From NCBI GenBank assembly GCA_003669055.1, contig RAYB01000030.1, positions 1-61,993 of the forward strand: DNA of 61,993 nucleotides, in the 5' to 3' direction. Under the pieces are notes generated by a model. That model worked only from the letters and a program-made list of their open reading frames with translations. It did no database searches and was not told the DNA's origin. The number at the start of each line of letters is the position of its first letter. The first letter of the stretch is position 1. The translations under genes were made by a program, and so were the position numbers. The stretch is from a bacterium 1XD21-70. GTDB lineage: Bacteria > Bacillota > Clostridia > Lachnospirales > Lachnospiraceae. This document shows, piece by piece, positions 7,555 through 16,348 of this stretch.

Positions 7555-8037
7555 ATGGAAAAAATAACCAGCTTTACCATCAACCATTTGAAACTTCTTC
7601 CGGGAGTTTATGTGTCACGGAAAGATATGGCCGGGGATACGGCCGTCACTACTTTTGATATCCGGATGGCCAGGCCGAACTTTGAGCCTGTGATGAATAC
7701 AGCAGAGATGCATACCATCGAGCACCTTGGCGCTACCTACCTCCGGAACCGGGAAGACCTTTCGGGGAAGGTATTGTATTTTGGGCCGATGGGATGCCGG
7801 ACGGGCTTTTACCTTTTGCTGGTGGGGGATTATCAGTCACAAGATATCGTGCCGCTGATGACAGAGATGTTTACCTTTATCCGTGATTTTGAAGGGGAAG
7901 TGCCGGGGGCGGCGGCCAGGGACTGCGGCAATTACCTGGATATGAACCTCCCCATGGCAAAGTACCTGGCAGGGCGCTTCCTGGAGGGGACATTGCAGGG
8001 GATCGGCGAGGCACAGCTTTGCTATCCTGAGGGCTGA
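7555..8037 (+). CDS. luxS: S-ribosylhomocysteine lyase
   Basis: A 160-residue LuxS. It splits S-ribosylhomocysteine into homocysteine and DPD, the precursor of autoinducer 2, as part of the activated methyl cycle. Metal ligands are His53 and His57 (HTIEH) and the Cys of RDCGNY; the catalytic Cys is in GPMGCRTGFY. The family's usual H after GNYLD is Met here (LDMNLPMAK), a mild change. I place the start at 7555 (MEKITSF), because it matches the family N-terminus and AAAGGA lies 8 nt upstream; an in-frame ATG at 7537 lacks a site. Monocistronic unit after tRNA-Ala. Confidence 0.95.
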   Translation: MEKITSFTINHLKLLPGVYVSRKDMAGDTAVTTFDIRMARPNFEPVMNTAEMHTIEHLGATYLRNREDLSGKVLYFGPMGCRTGFYLLLVGDYQSQDIVPLMTEMFTFIRDFEGEVPGAAARDCGNYLDMNLPMAKYLAGRFLEGTLQGIGEAQLCYPEG

Positions 8038-8113
8038 AACCTGGCACTATAAAACCGTCCGCCCGAACCCCGGAGCCGGGGGCATATGGCAAAAATAAGG
8101 AGGGCATGCCGGA

Positions 8114-8635
8114 ATGAACGATGATATATATCAGATGTACCTAGACGAAGTCAAAAGGATCCCGGCCTGTACGCCCGAAGAGGAGCAGACACTCCCCGGG
8201 CTGGCAAAGGCCGGGGACAAGGCGGCAAGAGAAAGGCTTTTGGAAGGGATGCTGCATTATGCGGTAGAACTGGCAGGAAAGTACAAAAACCGCGGCCTGG
8301 CTGCCGGTGACCTGGTGCAGGAGGCTAATATGGCCATGCTGCTTGCCTTGGACGGCTATGCGGGAGGCGATTTCCGGGGGCAGGCAGAGGCCTTGGCAGC
8401 GGAGAGGATCCTGGATCTGATCGAACAGCAGAAAAGGGAGAAGCAGGCCGGCGAGGAGATCGCCGCCCGGGTCAACGTGTTAAAGGATATCTCCAAGATG
8501 ATGGCAGACGAACTGGGCCGGGAGGCTACCGTGGAAGAATTGGCGGCAAAGATGAAGATGACGGCTGAGGAGATCAAGGATATCATGAAGGTGACCCTGG
8601 ATGCAATGAGTGTCAGCCCGGGCATGGGATTTTAG
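8114..8635 (+). CDS. Truncated sigma-70-like protein (regions 1.2/2 and 3 only)
   Basis: A 173-residue protein related to sigma-70 factors. The N-terminus (DIYQMYLDEVKRIPACTPEEE) looks like region 1.2, and DLVQEANMAMLLALDGY matches region 2.1-2.2, the core-RNAP-binding helix. Regions 2.3-2.4, which melt and read the -10, are missing, as they are replaced by a short alanine-rich link. A region 3-like helix (LGREATVEELAAKMKMTAEE) follows and there is no region 4. It could bind core polymerase without selecting promoters, so it may act as a competitor or regulator rather than a true sigma factor. Strong AAGGAGGG site; proC follows after 18 nt. Confidence 0.7.
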   Translation: MNDDIYQMYLDEVKRIPACTPEEEQTLPGLAKAGDKAARERLLEGMLHYAVELAGKYKNRGLAAGDLVQEANMAMLLALDGYAGGDFRGQAEALAAERILDLIEQQKREKQAGEEIAARVNVLKDISKMMADELGREATVEELAAKMKMTAEEIKDIMKVTLDAMSVSPGMGF

Positions 8636-8653
8636 CAAAGGGGGAAGGACAAA

Positions 8654-9460
8654 GTGGGATTTGCTTATCAGTTTGGTTTTATCGGAGCCGGGAACATGGG
8701 CTTTGCGATTATGAAAGGGCTGCTGAAGGTATTTGCGGCAGAATCGGTTACCTTTTACGAGAAGGACATGCAGAGGGCAAAGGAGGTGTCAGCCGCCACC
8801 GGTGCGGTTTTGGCCGAGAGCGGCTTCGCGTGCGCCTCGTCATCGAAGTATGTGATTTTAGCAGTGAAGCCCCAGCACCTGCAGACGGCAGTGGCAGAAA
8901 TTGCAGGGGGGATATCCGCAGGGCAGGTCTTCATCTCCATCGCCCCCGGGATTTCGGCGGCAGACTTAAAGGGGATGCTTGGGGCAAGCTGCCGGGTGGT
9001 CCGCGCCATGCCCAACACCCCTGCCCTGGTGGGGGAAGGGATGACAGGCGTATGCTACGACCCGGCGCTTTTTTCCGGCGGGGAGCAGGAGACAATCCGG
9101 AGTCTGTTTGAGTCTTTCGGCAAGATGGTGCTTGTTGATGAGAAGCTGATCGACGCGGTAGTATGTGTCAGCGGAAGTTCCCCGGCATATGTGTATATGT
9201 TCATGGAGGCGTTGGCTGACAGCGGGGTAAAGTACGGGCTGCCCCGGGATATGGCCTATGAGATGGCGGCGCAGGCGGTGCTTGGGAGTGCAAAAATGCT
9301 CTTAAAGACCGGTGAGCACCCGGGGCGTTTGAAGGATCAGGTCTGTTCGCCGGGAGGGACGACGATTGCGGCGGTGGCAGCGTTAGAAGAGCATGGCCTG
9401 CGCAGTGCCGTGATGAAGGCCTGCGATGCCTGCTATGCCAAATGCAAAAATATCCGGTAA
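8654..9460 (+). CDS. proC: Pyrroline-5-carboxylate reductase
   Basis: A 268-residue NAD(P)H-dependent enzyme for the last step of proline synthesis. The N-terminal Rossmann motif is FIGAGNMGFAIMKG; VRAMPNTPALVGEGMTG and the C-terminal SPGGTTIAAVAALEEHGLR are family signatures of the dimer-forming active site. The start is GTG with AGGGGAAGG upstream. Cytoplasmic. It lies directly behind the sigma-like gene and 74 nt ahead of the Nudix gene; the link to them is positional only. Confidence 0.95.
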   Translation: MGFAYQFGFIGAGNMGFAIMKGLLKVFAAESVTFYEKDMQRAKEVSAATGAVLAESGFACASSSKYVILAVKPQHLQTAVAEIAGGISAGQVFISIAPGISAADLKGMLGASCRVVRAMPNTPALVGEGMTGVCYDPALFSGGEQETIRSLFESFGKMVLVDEKLIDAVVCVSGSSPAYVYMFMEALADSGVKYGLPRDMAYEMAAQAVLGSAKMLLKTGEHPGRLKDQVCSPGGTTIAAVAALEEHGLRSAVMKACDACYAKCKNIR

Positions 9461-9534
9461 AGCAAAACTATCCTTATTACATGCAATAAAATCTGCATGG
9501 GCAAAGCCATGCACCAGACAGAGAGGGTTCAAAA

Positions 9535-10110
9535 ATGGAGAACGAACAGAACAAAACACCAGAAAAGAAAGCGGTGGAGCCGGTGGTCCGCCTGGACCGG
9601 CAGCTGAAATATACGGGGACGATTTTAAAGATCTATGAAGATACGGTGATCGCCAACGGGCATGAAGCCCATTGGGATTTTATCCATCATGACGGGGCGG
9701 CAGCGGTGGTGCCGGTAACCGACGGAGGGAAGATCCTGATGGTACGCCAGTTCCGCAATGCCTTGAACCGGGAGACGCTGGAAATCCCGGCCGGAAAGCT
9801 GGATGACCCCAATGAGCCGAAGATCGAATGCGCTTACCGGGAATTGGAGGAGGAGACAGGGTACCGCTGCGACAACCTCGAATATCTGATGAGCATGAAC
9901 ACGACCGTGGCCTTCTGCGATGAAGCGATCGATATATTTGTGGCCAGGAACCTGATCCCTTCCCGCCAGCACCTGGATGAGGATGAGATCATCTATGTGG
10001 AGGAGTGGGATCTTGCCGACTTGGAGGAAATGATCTATACCGGCAAACTGACGGATGCCAAGACCACAGCGGCGATCCTCGCTTATGCCCGCAAATATGG
10101 GAAAGGCTGA
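9535..10110 (+). CDS. Nudix hydrolase, ADP-ribose pyrophosphatase type
   Basis: A 191-residue Nudix protein that by family splits ADP-ribose into AMP and ribose 5-phosphate. The Nudix box runs from GKLDDPNEPKIECAYRELEE to EETGY, with the metal-binding REXXEE glutamates intact; the preceding ETLEIPAGKLD is typical of the ADPRase branch. In Firmicutes this gene often stands just ahead of spoIIM and xerD, as it does here (nudF order). The start ATG follows GAGGG. Cytoplasmic. Confidence 0.9.
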   Translation: MENEQNKTPEKKAVEPVVRLDRQLKYTGTILKIYEDTVIANGHEAHWDFIHHDGAAAVVPVTDGGKILMVRQFRNALNRETLEIPAGKLDDPNEPKIECAYRELEEETGYRCDNLEYLMSMNTTVAFCDEAIDIFVARNLIPSRQHLDEDEIIYVEEWDLADLEEMIYTGKLTDAKTTAAILAYARKYGKG

Positions 10111-10185
10111 CAGGACGGCAGATAAAAGGGAAGAGTCATAACTGCCCTGCCCCGTGCGTAAACTGTAAAAAAACGGTGACTGCGC

Positions 10186-10719
10186 ATGAGGAGAAACCAG
10201 GGGATTTATCTGATTTTTTGGATCAGTGTAGGGATGGCATTGGCAACCGTTGCCGCCAACCGGGTGTTTGCTTCGGGTTTGGTGGATTATTGCATTCTGT
10301 ATCAGTATCTGCAGCGGGGGTGGCAGAGCCTGGCGCAAAAAGATTTTTCATGTGTGCTGCGCATTCTGCTGGTACGTATCCTGGAGACGGCTATGGTGGA
10401 ATTTTTGTGCCGAAACCGGCTGCACCGGATGTTTGTACCGTTGCTGCTGGTCTGGGCCGGCTGCAGTGCCGGTTTTTCCCTGGTATTGATGACTTGGTAC
10501 CAGGGTGCAGCGGGGCTTTTGCTGTTTTTGGCATCTAATTTCCCGCATCAGCTTTTTTACGGAGCGGCATGGGGGATCCTGATTTTTAAATGCCTGTCCG
10601 GCTACGAAGCCCGCCGCCGCCGGTTTTGGGGCGCAGTGGCGGCGCTGCTGCTGTTCGGCGTGCTGGCAGAGATACATGTGAATACCTTGTTGTTATCCTG
10701 CCTGATTAAACTTCAATAA
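10186..10719 (+). CDS. SpoIIM-like integral membrane protein
   Basis: A 177-residue protein with about five hydrophobic segments (roughly residues 7-30, 78-102, 105-125, 130-145, 150-172). Its sequence is divergent, but its size, topology and position between a Nudix gene and xerD match stage II sporulation protein M. SpoIIM works with SpoIID and SpoIIP in peptidoglycan remodelling during engulfment. The call rests more on gene order than on motifs. No strong ribosome binding site precedes the ATG. The 75 nt before it hold a weak repeat (GGCAG with CTGCC). Confidence 0.55.
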   Translation: MRRNQGIYLIFWISVGMALATVAANRVFASGLVDYCILYQYLQRGWQSLAQKDFSCVLRILLVRILETAMVEFLCRNRLHRMFVPLLLVWAGCSAGFSLVLMTWYQGAAGLLLFLASNFPHQLFYGAAWGILIFKCLSGYEARRRRFWGAVAALLLFGVLAEIHVNTLLLSCLIKLQ

Positions 10720-10740
10720 CGGAAAAAGGGGGGATGGATC

Positions 10741-11628
10741 ATGACGGAAGAGGTTGACGCCTTTACAGGCTACCTGCAAGATGTCAGAAGGTCATCCAAA
10801 AATACCGTGCTTTCCTACAGGAGGGACCTGATGCAGATGTTCTCTTATTTGGAAGGCCAGGGAATTACAGAATTATCAAGGATAACCCGGACGAGCCTGA
10901 ACTCTTATATTTTGTATTTGGAAGGGCAAGGGAAAGCGGCTGCCACCATATCCCGGGTAGTAGCTTCTATGAAAGCATTTTTCCATTACGAAATATGCAA
11001 AGGGAGGCTGCGCCAGGATCCATCCGAACAATTGAAAACACCCAGGATTGAAAAAAAGGCTCCTGCCATCCTGACGGTAGAAGAGGTGGAACGGCTGCTG
11101 AAGCAGCCGGAAGGGGGGACTCCCAAGGAATTAAGGGATAAGGCGATGCTGGAACTCCTGTACGCGACGGGGATCCGGGTATCTGAACTGATTGGCCTTA
11201 AGTTAGAGGATGTAAACCTCCAGGTAGGGTTTATCATCTGCCGGGACGGCCAGAAGGAACGGGTGATCCCTTTTGGGAAGGCGGCAGGCCGTGCCTTGCG
11301 TGATTACCTGAACCGGGCGAGGGATGAACTGTTAAGGGGACGGGAGTCTTCCTGGCTGTTTACAAACTGTAACGGTTCTTCCCTTTCCCGCCAGGGATTT
11401 TGGAAGATTGTGAAACATTATGGGGGGAAAGCAGGGATTTTACCGGATATCACGCCCCATATGCTAAGGCATTCGTTTGCCGTCCACCTGATACGGGGAG
11501 GGGCGGATTTGCAGTCTGTCAGGAATATGCTAGGGCATGCTGACCTGGCTACGACACAGATGTACGTAAGCTATATGGAAAAGGATGCGCTGCGCCTGGC
11601 ATACTCCGGGGCGCATCCTAGGGAATAA
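10741..11628 (+). CDS. xerD: Tyrosine recombinase XerD-like
   Basis: A 295-residue site-specific recombinase. An N-terminal SAM-like core-binding domain (about 1-100) precedes the catalytic domain. Catalytic residues are Arg146 (ATGIRVSEL), the HMLRHSFA His and Arg, the His of LGHADLATT, and the nucleophile Tyr in TQMYVSY. Such enzymes resolve chromosome dimers at dif. The position after the SpoIIM-like gene is that of housekeeping xerD in Firmicutes, so this is probably not an integrative-element integrase. AAAGGGGGG precedes the start; the topoisomerase gene follows after 2 nt. Confidence 0.9.
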   Translation: MTEEVDAFTGYLQDVRRSSKNTVLSYRRDLMQMFSYLEGQGITELSRITRTSLNSYILYLEGQGKAAATISRVVASMKAFFHYEICKGRLRQDPSEQLKTPRIEKKAPAILTVEEVERLLKQPEGGTPKELRDKAMLELLYATGIRVSELIGLKLEDVNLQVGFIICRDGQKERVIPFGKAAGRALRDYLNRARDELLRGRESSWLFTNCNGSSLSRQGFWKIVKHYGGKAGILPDITPHMLRHSFAVHLIRGGADLQSVRNMLGHADLATTQMYVSYMEKDALRLAYSGAHPRE

Positions 11629-11630
11629 AT

Positions 11631-13697
11631 ATGGGAAAATCATTATATATTGCGGAAAAGCCCAGTGTGGCCCAGCAATTTGCCACTGCCCTGAAGCTTG
11701 CCGGGAAACGGGCAGACGGCTATATAGAGTCAAAAGAAGCCATCGTAACCTGGTGCGTGGGGCATTTGGTGACGATGAGTTATCCAGAGGCTTATGATCC
11801 CAAGCTGAAGCGGTGGAGCCTTCAGACGCTGCCGTTTTTACCCAGGGAATTCAAATACCAGGTCATAGAAGGGGTGTCAAAGCAGTTTGCGATCGTCAAG
11901 GCTTTGCTGAACCGGGCGGATGTGGACGTGATTTACATTTGTACTGACTCCGGAAGGGAGGGGGAGTACATTTACCGCCTGGTAGACCAGATGGCAGAAG
12001 TCAAGGGAAAAACCCGCAAGAGGGTGTGGATCGATTCCCAGACAGAAGAGGAGATCCTGCGGGGCATCCGAAATGCCAAGGACTGGGGGGACTATGACAA
12101 CCTGGCGGCATCTGCCTATCTGCGCGCGAAGGAAGACTATTTGATGGGGATAAATTTCTCCAGGCTGCTGACTTTAAGGTATGGGCCGGCCATTTCCAGT
12201 TATATGAAGACAGACCGGACAGTCCTATCGGTAGGAAGGGTAATGACCTGTGTACTGGGTATGGCCGTGCGGCGGGAACGGGAAATCCGCAATTTCGTCA
12301 AGACGCCGTTTTACCGGGTGATCGGCAATTTTGAGGCGGGCGGGACGGATTTTGACGGAGAATGGAAGAGCGTGGAGGGTTCCCGCTATTTTCAGTCCCC
12401 TTACCTTTACAAAGATAACGGCTTTTTGGAGAGGAAGCATGCAGAGGCGCTGATCGGTGCCTTGCAGAAGAACCAGCCCTTGGAAGCAATCCTTAAAAAG
12501 GCCGAAAAGAAAAAAGAGACCAAAAACCCGCCGCTGCTCTACAATCTGGCGGAACTGCAAAATGACTGTTCACGCATCTTTAAGATCAGCCCGGATGAGA
12601 CACTCCGGATTGTCCAGGAATTATATGAAAAAAAACTGGTTACCTATCCGCGTACCGATGCCCGTGTGCTCTCCACTGCAGTGGCCAAGGAAATCCATAA
12701 AAATATCGGAGGCCTTAAAAATTTTGCCCCGTTACAGGGATTTGCGGCTGAGGTATTGGCACAGGAAACCTACAAAAACATTGCCAAAACCCGTTACGTC
12801 AATGACAAACAGATTACGGACCACTATGCGATTGTGCCTACCGGGCAGGGGCTGGGCGCCTTAAGGAGCCTGCCTCCCCTGGCCCTGAAAATTTATGAGC
12901 GGATTGCCAGGCGTTTCCTGAGCATTTTTTATCCTCCGGCAGCCTACCAGAAATACACGTTGGAACTGGAAGCCGACAGGGAGCATTTTTTTGCAGGGTT
13001 CAAGGTGTTAAAGGAGCCAGGGTATCTGAAGGTGGCAGGGATAAACCAGACGCAGAAAAAAGGCAAAGATGAGCCGCAGGAGGAGATTGTCCCGGAGAAC
13101 CCGGCATTTGTCGCCATGCTGGAGACATTAAAAAAAGGCATGTCCCTGCCGGTAAAAGCGTTATCGGTCAAGGAAGGGGAGACTTCCCCTCCGAAAAGGT
13201 ACTCCTCCGGCTCCATGATCCTGGCAATGGAGAATGCCGGGCAGCTGATCGAGGATGAGGAACTTCGCGCACAGATCAAAGGCAGCGGGATCGGCACCAG
13301 CGCGACCCGCGCGGAAATCCTCAAAAAGCTGGTGAATATCCACTACCTGGCATTGAACGGAAAGACGCAGGTCATTACGCCCACGCTCCTCGGGGAACTG
13401 GTGTTCGATGTAGTGAATGCCTCGATCCGCCAGCTTTTAAACCCGGAACTGACGGCCAGCTGGGAAAAGGGGCTTAACTATGTGGCAATGGGCAGCATCA
13501 CGCCGGAGGAATACATGCAGAAGCTGGAGCATTTTGTCGCCGGGCGCACGTATGGCGTACTCCGCCTGAATAACCAATGTGAACTCAGGGAATGTTTTGA
13601 AGAAACAGGAAAGAATTATCTGCCGTCCGGGGGCAAAGGGGCAAAGGCCGGCAAAACGGCCGCAAATCAGGGGAAAAATAAAAATCAGGAGAAATGA
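11631..13697 (+). CDS. topB: Type IA DNA topoisomerase (topoisomerase III)
   Basis: A 688-residue topoisomerase. The N-terminal Toprim domain begins KSLYIAEKPSVAQQFA, with CTDSGREGEYIYR holding the metal-binding Asp cluster. The nucleophile is Tyr339 in VTYPRTDARVL, and GIGTSATRAEIL is the conserved C-terminal gate motif. It passes single strands through a transient nick to relax or decatenate DNA. The last 40 residues are Lys/Gly-rich and lack zinc fingers, as in topoisomerase III. Cotranscribed with xerD, 2 nt apart, which makes sense for chromosome resolution. Confidence 0.93.
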   Translation: MGKSLYIAEKPSVAQQFATALKLAGKRADGYIESKEAIVTWCVGHLVTMSYPEAYDPKLKRWSLQTLPFLPREFKYQVIEGVSKQFAIVKALLNRADVDVIYICTDSGREGEYIYRLVDQMAEVKGKTRKRVWIDSQTEEEILRGIRNAKDWGDYDNLAASAYLRAKEDYLMGINFSRLLTLRYGPAISSYMKTDRTVLSVGRVMTCVLGMAVRREREIRNFVKTPFYRVIGNFEAGGTDFDGEWKSVEGSRYFQSPYLYKDNGFLERKHAEALIGALQKNQPLEAILKKAEKKKETKNPPLLYNLAELQNDCSRIFKISPDETLRIVQELYEKKLVTYPRTDARVLSTAVAKEIHKNIGGLKNFAPLQGFAAEVLAQETYKNIAKTRYVNDKQITDHYAIVPTGQGLGALRSLPPLALKIYERIARRFLSIFYPPAAYQKYTLELEADREHFFAGFKVLKEPGYLKVAGINQTQKKGKDEPQEEIVPENPAFVAMLETLKKGMSLPVKALSVKEGETSPPKRYSSGSMILAMENAGQLIEDEELRAQIKGSGIGTSATRAEILKKLVNIHYLALNGKTQVITPTLLGELVFDVVNASIRQLLNPELTASWEKGLNYVAMGSITPEEYMQKLEHFVAGRTYGVLRLNNQCELRECFEETGKNYLPSGGKGAKAGKTAANQGKNKNQEK

Positions 13698-13699
13698 CG

Positions 13700-14377
13700 A
13701 TGAAAAAAAATGAGATGAAGGTGCATGAATTGTATAGCCTGGAGCACACCATGGCGAAGCCGCTTTTGGAAGAACAGGAATATCCCTGGGAAGCTTTGCC
13801 GCATATCGGGGATTTTATCCGCAAGCTGGGGGAATCCCTGCCAAAGGGGGAATATGATAACCCGATGGAAGGGATATGGATCCACAAGACAGCCCGGGTG
13901 GCGCCGACCGCAGGCATTATTGCACCGGTTATCATCGGCCCGGCGGCAGAGATCCGCCACTGTGCCTATATCCGGGGGAAGGTGCTGATTGGCGCCGGGG
14001 CAGTCGTCGGCAATTCCAGCGAACTTAAGAATACGATCCTGTTCGACAATGTCCAGGTTCCTCATTATAACTATGTAGGGGATTCCATCCTGGGTTATAA
14101 GGCACATATGGGGGCCGGTTCCATCACCTCCAATGTAAAGTCAGACAAAAAGCCGGTCAAGATCCACGGGGAGGACGGCGATATTGAGACCGGCATGAAA
14201 AAGTTCGGAGCCATGATCGGGGATGGGGTAGAAGTAGGCTGCGGTTCCGTGCTGAACCCGGGGACAGTGATTGGGAAAAACAGCAATATTTACCCGCTGT
14301 CCAGCGTCCGCAGATGTGTGGATGCCGATTCCATTTATAAAAACCAGGGAGAGGTTGTGCAAAAGCAGGAACTCTAA
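13700..14377 (+). CDS. Left-handed beta-helix protein, UDP-GlcNAc pyrophosphorylase-like
   Basis: A 225-residue protein with a short helical lead (1-60) followed by hexapeptide repeats (IHKTARVAPTAGIIAPVIIG onward) forming a left-handed beta-helix, as in the acetyltransferase half of GlmU. There is no pyrophosphorylase nucleotidyl domain, so the common label UDP-N-acetylglucosamine pyrophosphorylase would be misleading. It may transfer an acetyl group to a sugar nucleotide or carry another acceptor. I choose the ATG at 13700 because AGGAG lies 7 nt upstream; an ATG at 13694 would sit almost on that site. It ends at a strong terminator. Confidence 0.78.
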   Translation: MKKNEMKVHELYSLEHTMAKPLLEEQEYPWEALPHIGDFIRKLGESLPKGEYDNPMEGIWIHKTARVAPTAGIIAPVIIGPAAEIRHCAYIRGKVLIGAGAVVGNSSELKNTILFDNVQVPHYNYVGDSILGYKAHMGAGSITSNVKSDKKPVKIHGEDGDIETGMKKFGAMIGDGVEVGCGSVLNPGTVIGKNSNIYPLSSVRRCVDADSIYKNQGEVVQKQEL

Positions 14378-14384
14378 AGCCAAA

Positions 14385-14424
14385 AGAACCCCGGCAGTCC
14401 GGTTAGTAAGACTGCCGGGGTTCT
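14385..14424. terminator. Bidirectional terminator between convergent genes
   Basis: AGAACCCCGGCAGTC (14385-14399) and GACTGCCGGGGTTCT (14410-14424) form a perfect 15-bp GC-rich stem with a 10-nt loop, between the beta-helix gene and upp, which converge. Confidence 0.88.
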
Positions 14425-14463
14425 CTGCCTCATCCTGCCAGGCAGGAGCCTTGCCGGGAAATG

Positions 14464-15093
14464 TCAGCGGGTACCGAATATGCGGTCACCGGCATCGCCC
14501 AGGCCCGGGCAGATATACGCGTTTTCGTTCAGGCAGCGATCCAGGTGGCCGATGTAAAGCTGGATGTCCGGATGCGCCTCCTGTAAGCGTTTTACCCCTT
14601 CCGGGGCGGCAATGATAGACATAAACTTAATATTCCTGCCGCCGTGCTGCTTGATAAAATCCACCGCTGCCACGGCGGAACCGCCGGTAGCAAGCATCGG
14701 ATCCGTAACCACGATTGTCCTCAACTCGATAGGGGTGGGGAGCTTGCAGTAATATTCGTGCGGTTCATGGGTCTCTTCATCCCGGTACAACCCAATATGC
14801 CCGACCTTGGCGCTTGGCACCAGGGCAAGGATGCCATTGACCATCCCTAAACCGGCACGGAGGATCGGGACTACAGCCAGCTTTTTCCCGGAAATCATAG
14901 GCGTCATGCAGGTCTCTATCGGGGTCTCTATCTCGACATCCTCAACCGGAAGATCCCGCAGGGCTTCATATCCCATCAGCATGGCGATTTCTTCAATCAG
15001 GGAACGGAATTCATTGGTGCCGGTTTTTTTATCACGAAGAATAGAGATCTTGTGCTGGATAAGAGGGTGATTGATAACGATTACGTTTTCCAT
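14464..15093 (-). CDS. upp: Uracil phosphoribosyltransferase
   Basis: A 209-residue salvage enzyme converting uracil and PRPP to UMP. The PRPP loop is [13 protein letters not shown] and the uracil pocket [16 protein letters not shown] lies at the C-terminus, both as in the family. [14 protein letters not shown] is also diagnostic. Full length, cytoplasmic. It is a single-gene unit on the minus strand with its own promoter (15135-15163). Confidence 0.97.
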   Translation of the reverse strand: MENVIVINHPLIQHKISILRDKKTGTNEFRSLIEEIAMLMGYEALRDLPVEDVEIETPIETCMTPMISGKKLAVVPILRAGLGMVNGILALVPSAKVGHIGLYRDEETHEPHEYYCKLPTPIELRTIVVTDPMLATGGSAVAAVDFIKQHGGRNIKFMSIIAAPEGVKRLQEAHPDIQLYIGHLDRCLNENAYICPGLGDAGDRIFGTR

Positions 15094-15134
15094 AGACGGT
15101 ATCCTTTCTTGTGTTTGAATGTGTTACTGGCTCT

Positions 15135-15163
15135 ATTATACATTGCTTAGGGAAAAATGTCAT
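15135..15163 (-). promoter_or_regulatory. upp promoter
   Basis: On the minus strand ATGACA (15158-15163), a 17-nt spacer and TATAAT (15135-15140), about 42 nt before the upp start. The -10 is perfect. Confidence 0.75.
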
Positions 15164-15176
15164 CGGTTTTGTGGGA

Positions 15177-16028
15177 TTATTTGGAGTCTGGTGCAAACAT
15201 GACAACCGCATAATCGCCGAGGGCATGGGGAACCGGAACCGTGAAATAGATCACCCCCTGATGTTCATAGCTGAAGGATTGCGGAAAAGTCCCCTCAAAG
15301 GGGAAATCTGCGTTGGTGAACATTTCCGTATAGGCTTCAAGGCTGGTATCATTCTTGACACCCATCAGTTCGGACTTTAAGGCATCGCTTGCGTTGTAAA
15401 AGGTGCAGTCCCCGGACAGCACATAGCCTGCCATGGTGTAAGGGTCGGCAAAATGGTCAAAACCGATATCCGAGGCATTGGGGACGTCTACCGTGTTGCT
15501 GTACATGACCTTAGTCGGGTAGGCTGCCCCTTTCTTAGCCAGTTCGCCGGTGTAAACGACCGTGACCCGGTTGCGGTCGGCAGACAGTACCTGGCAGGAA
15601 ATGTCCAAAGAATCCTCCGTATCGTTGATTTCCCAGGCCTCCAGTACAGACAGGGCGTTCTTTTTTAAAAGTTCGTTGACGGCAGAGGCTTTCTCTGCAT
15701 CCTCCAGGTTGACGATGCCAGGATAGGTGATGGAAACCTTACCTGAGGAATAGGTATTGTTCCGGGTGGATATCTTTTTGCTGCCAGCCTGGCCTTTTTC
15801 TGTTTCCTGCGGCTGGGAGTCCTCGGGAGCCTGGGCTTTTGTGGCATCCGTCTCTTTAGAAGTCTCTTCCTGGGAGGCCATGGTTTCGGCAGCAGTGGTG
15901 TGGGTGCTGGTAAGGTCAACCTTTTCCGGGGATTTTTTGCATCCGGCGGCCAGGGCTGCGGTTAAGAGTGCCAGCGCACATAGGGCAGCTGTTTTGTGGG
16001 AATGGCTGCCGGGAAATGGTTTCATCAT
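15177..16028 (-). CDS. Surface lipoprotein with a DUF3298-like C-terminal domain
   Basis: A 283-residue predicted lipoprotein. The signal peptide covers the first 29 residues and ends in a lipobox (LAAGC, Cys30), so it should be anchored to the outer face of the membrane. Residues 31-85 are a low-complexity Thr/Glu/Gln linker. The rest has the strand-rich pattern of DUF4163/DUF3298 domains, as in the extracytoplasmic part of RsiV: YPTKVMYSNTVDV and VIYFTVPVPHALGDYAVVMF. Its ligand is unknown. It is transcribed alone, between upp and tRNA-Leu, and is separated from the tRNA by a terminator. Confidence 0.75.
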   Translation of the reverse strand: MMKPFPGSHSHKTAALCALALLTAALAAGCKKSPEKVDLTSTHTTAAETMASQEETSKETDATKAQAPEDSQPQETEKGQAGSKKISTRNNTYSSGKVSITYPGIVNLEDAEKASAVNELLKKNALSVLEAWEINDTEDSLDISCQVLSADRNRVTVVYTGELAKKGAAYPTKVMYSNTVDVPNASDIGFDHFADPYTMAGYVLSGDCTFYNASDALKSELMGVKNDTSLEAYTEMFTNADFPFEGTFPQSFSYEHQGVIYFTVPVPHALGDYAVVMFAPDSK

Positions 16029-16111
16029 CAGTGTATCCTCCTTTTTTCATCTTTTCGTCTGGTCTTGGTATTATCGATGCGGTACCCGGCCGGAGGGCAG
16101 CAGGTAAAGGA

Positions 16112-16154
16112 AAAGCCTCAGAATCCCTGGATACCCAAGAGATTCTGAGGCTTT
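16112..16154 (-). terminator. Terminator of tRNA-Leu
   Basis: AAAGCCTCAGAATC (16112-16125) and GATTCTGAGGCTTT (16141-16154) form a perfect 14-bp stem. On the minus strand it lies just beyond the tRNA and is followed by TTCC and TTTACC. Confidence 0.85.
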
Positions 16155-16170
16155 CTGCCCCTGCCAAGGA

Positions 16171-16253
16171 TGCCGGCAGCCGGACTCGAACCGGCACGAG
16201 GTTGCCCCCGTCAGATTTTGAGTCTGATGCGTCTGCCATTCCGCCACGCCGGC
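16171..16253 (-). tRNA. tRNA-Leu (anticodon CAA)
   Basis: An 83-nt class II tRNA. The acceptor stem GCCGGCG pairs with TGCCGGC, the anticodon stem TCAGA/TCTGA holds CAA, a long variable arm (ACGGGGGCAACCTCGT) follows, and the T-loop is GGTTCGAGTCC. The discriminator is A and CCA is not encoded. It reads TTG leucine codons. Confidence 0.95.
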
Positions 16254-16272
16254 TTACTTCCGCAACGAACTT

Positions 16273-16301
16273 ATTGTAGCATAGGAAGAAGAATTTGGCA
16301 A
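16273..16301 (-). promoter_or_regulatory. tRNA-Leu promoter
   Basis: On the minus strand TTGCCA (16296-16301) and TACAAT (16273-16278) are 17 nt apart and 20 nt upstream of the tRNA 5' end. Confidence 0.7.
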
Positions 16302-16348
16302 GTGGTTTTTGTCAAATAAAGGGTATCTTTTTTATCCGGCCATCCCGC

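Noticed and set aside
10741-11628. Integrase of a mobile element
   Set aside because: The tyrosine recombinase lies in the conserved order with the Nudix and SpoIIM-like genes and lacks flanking repeats or element genes, so it is most likely housekeeping xerD.
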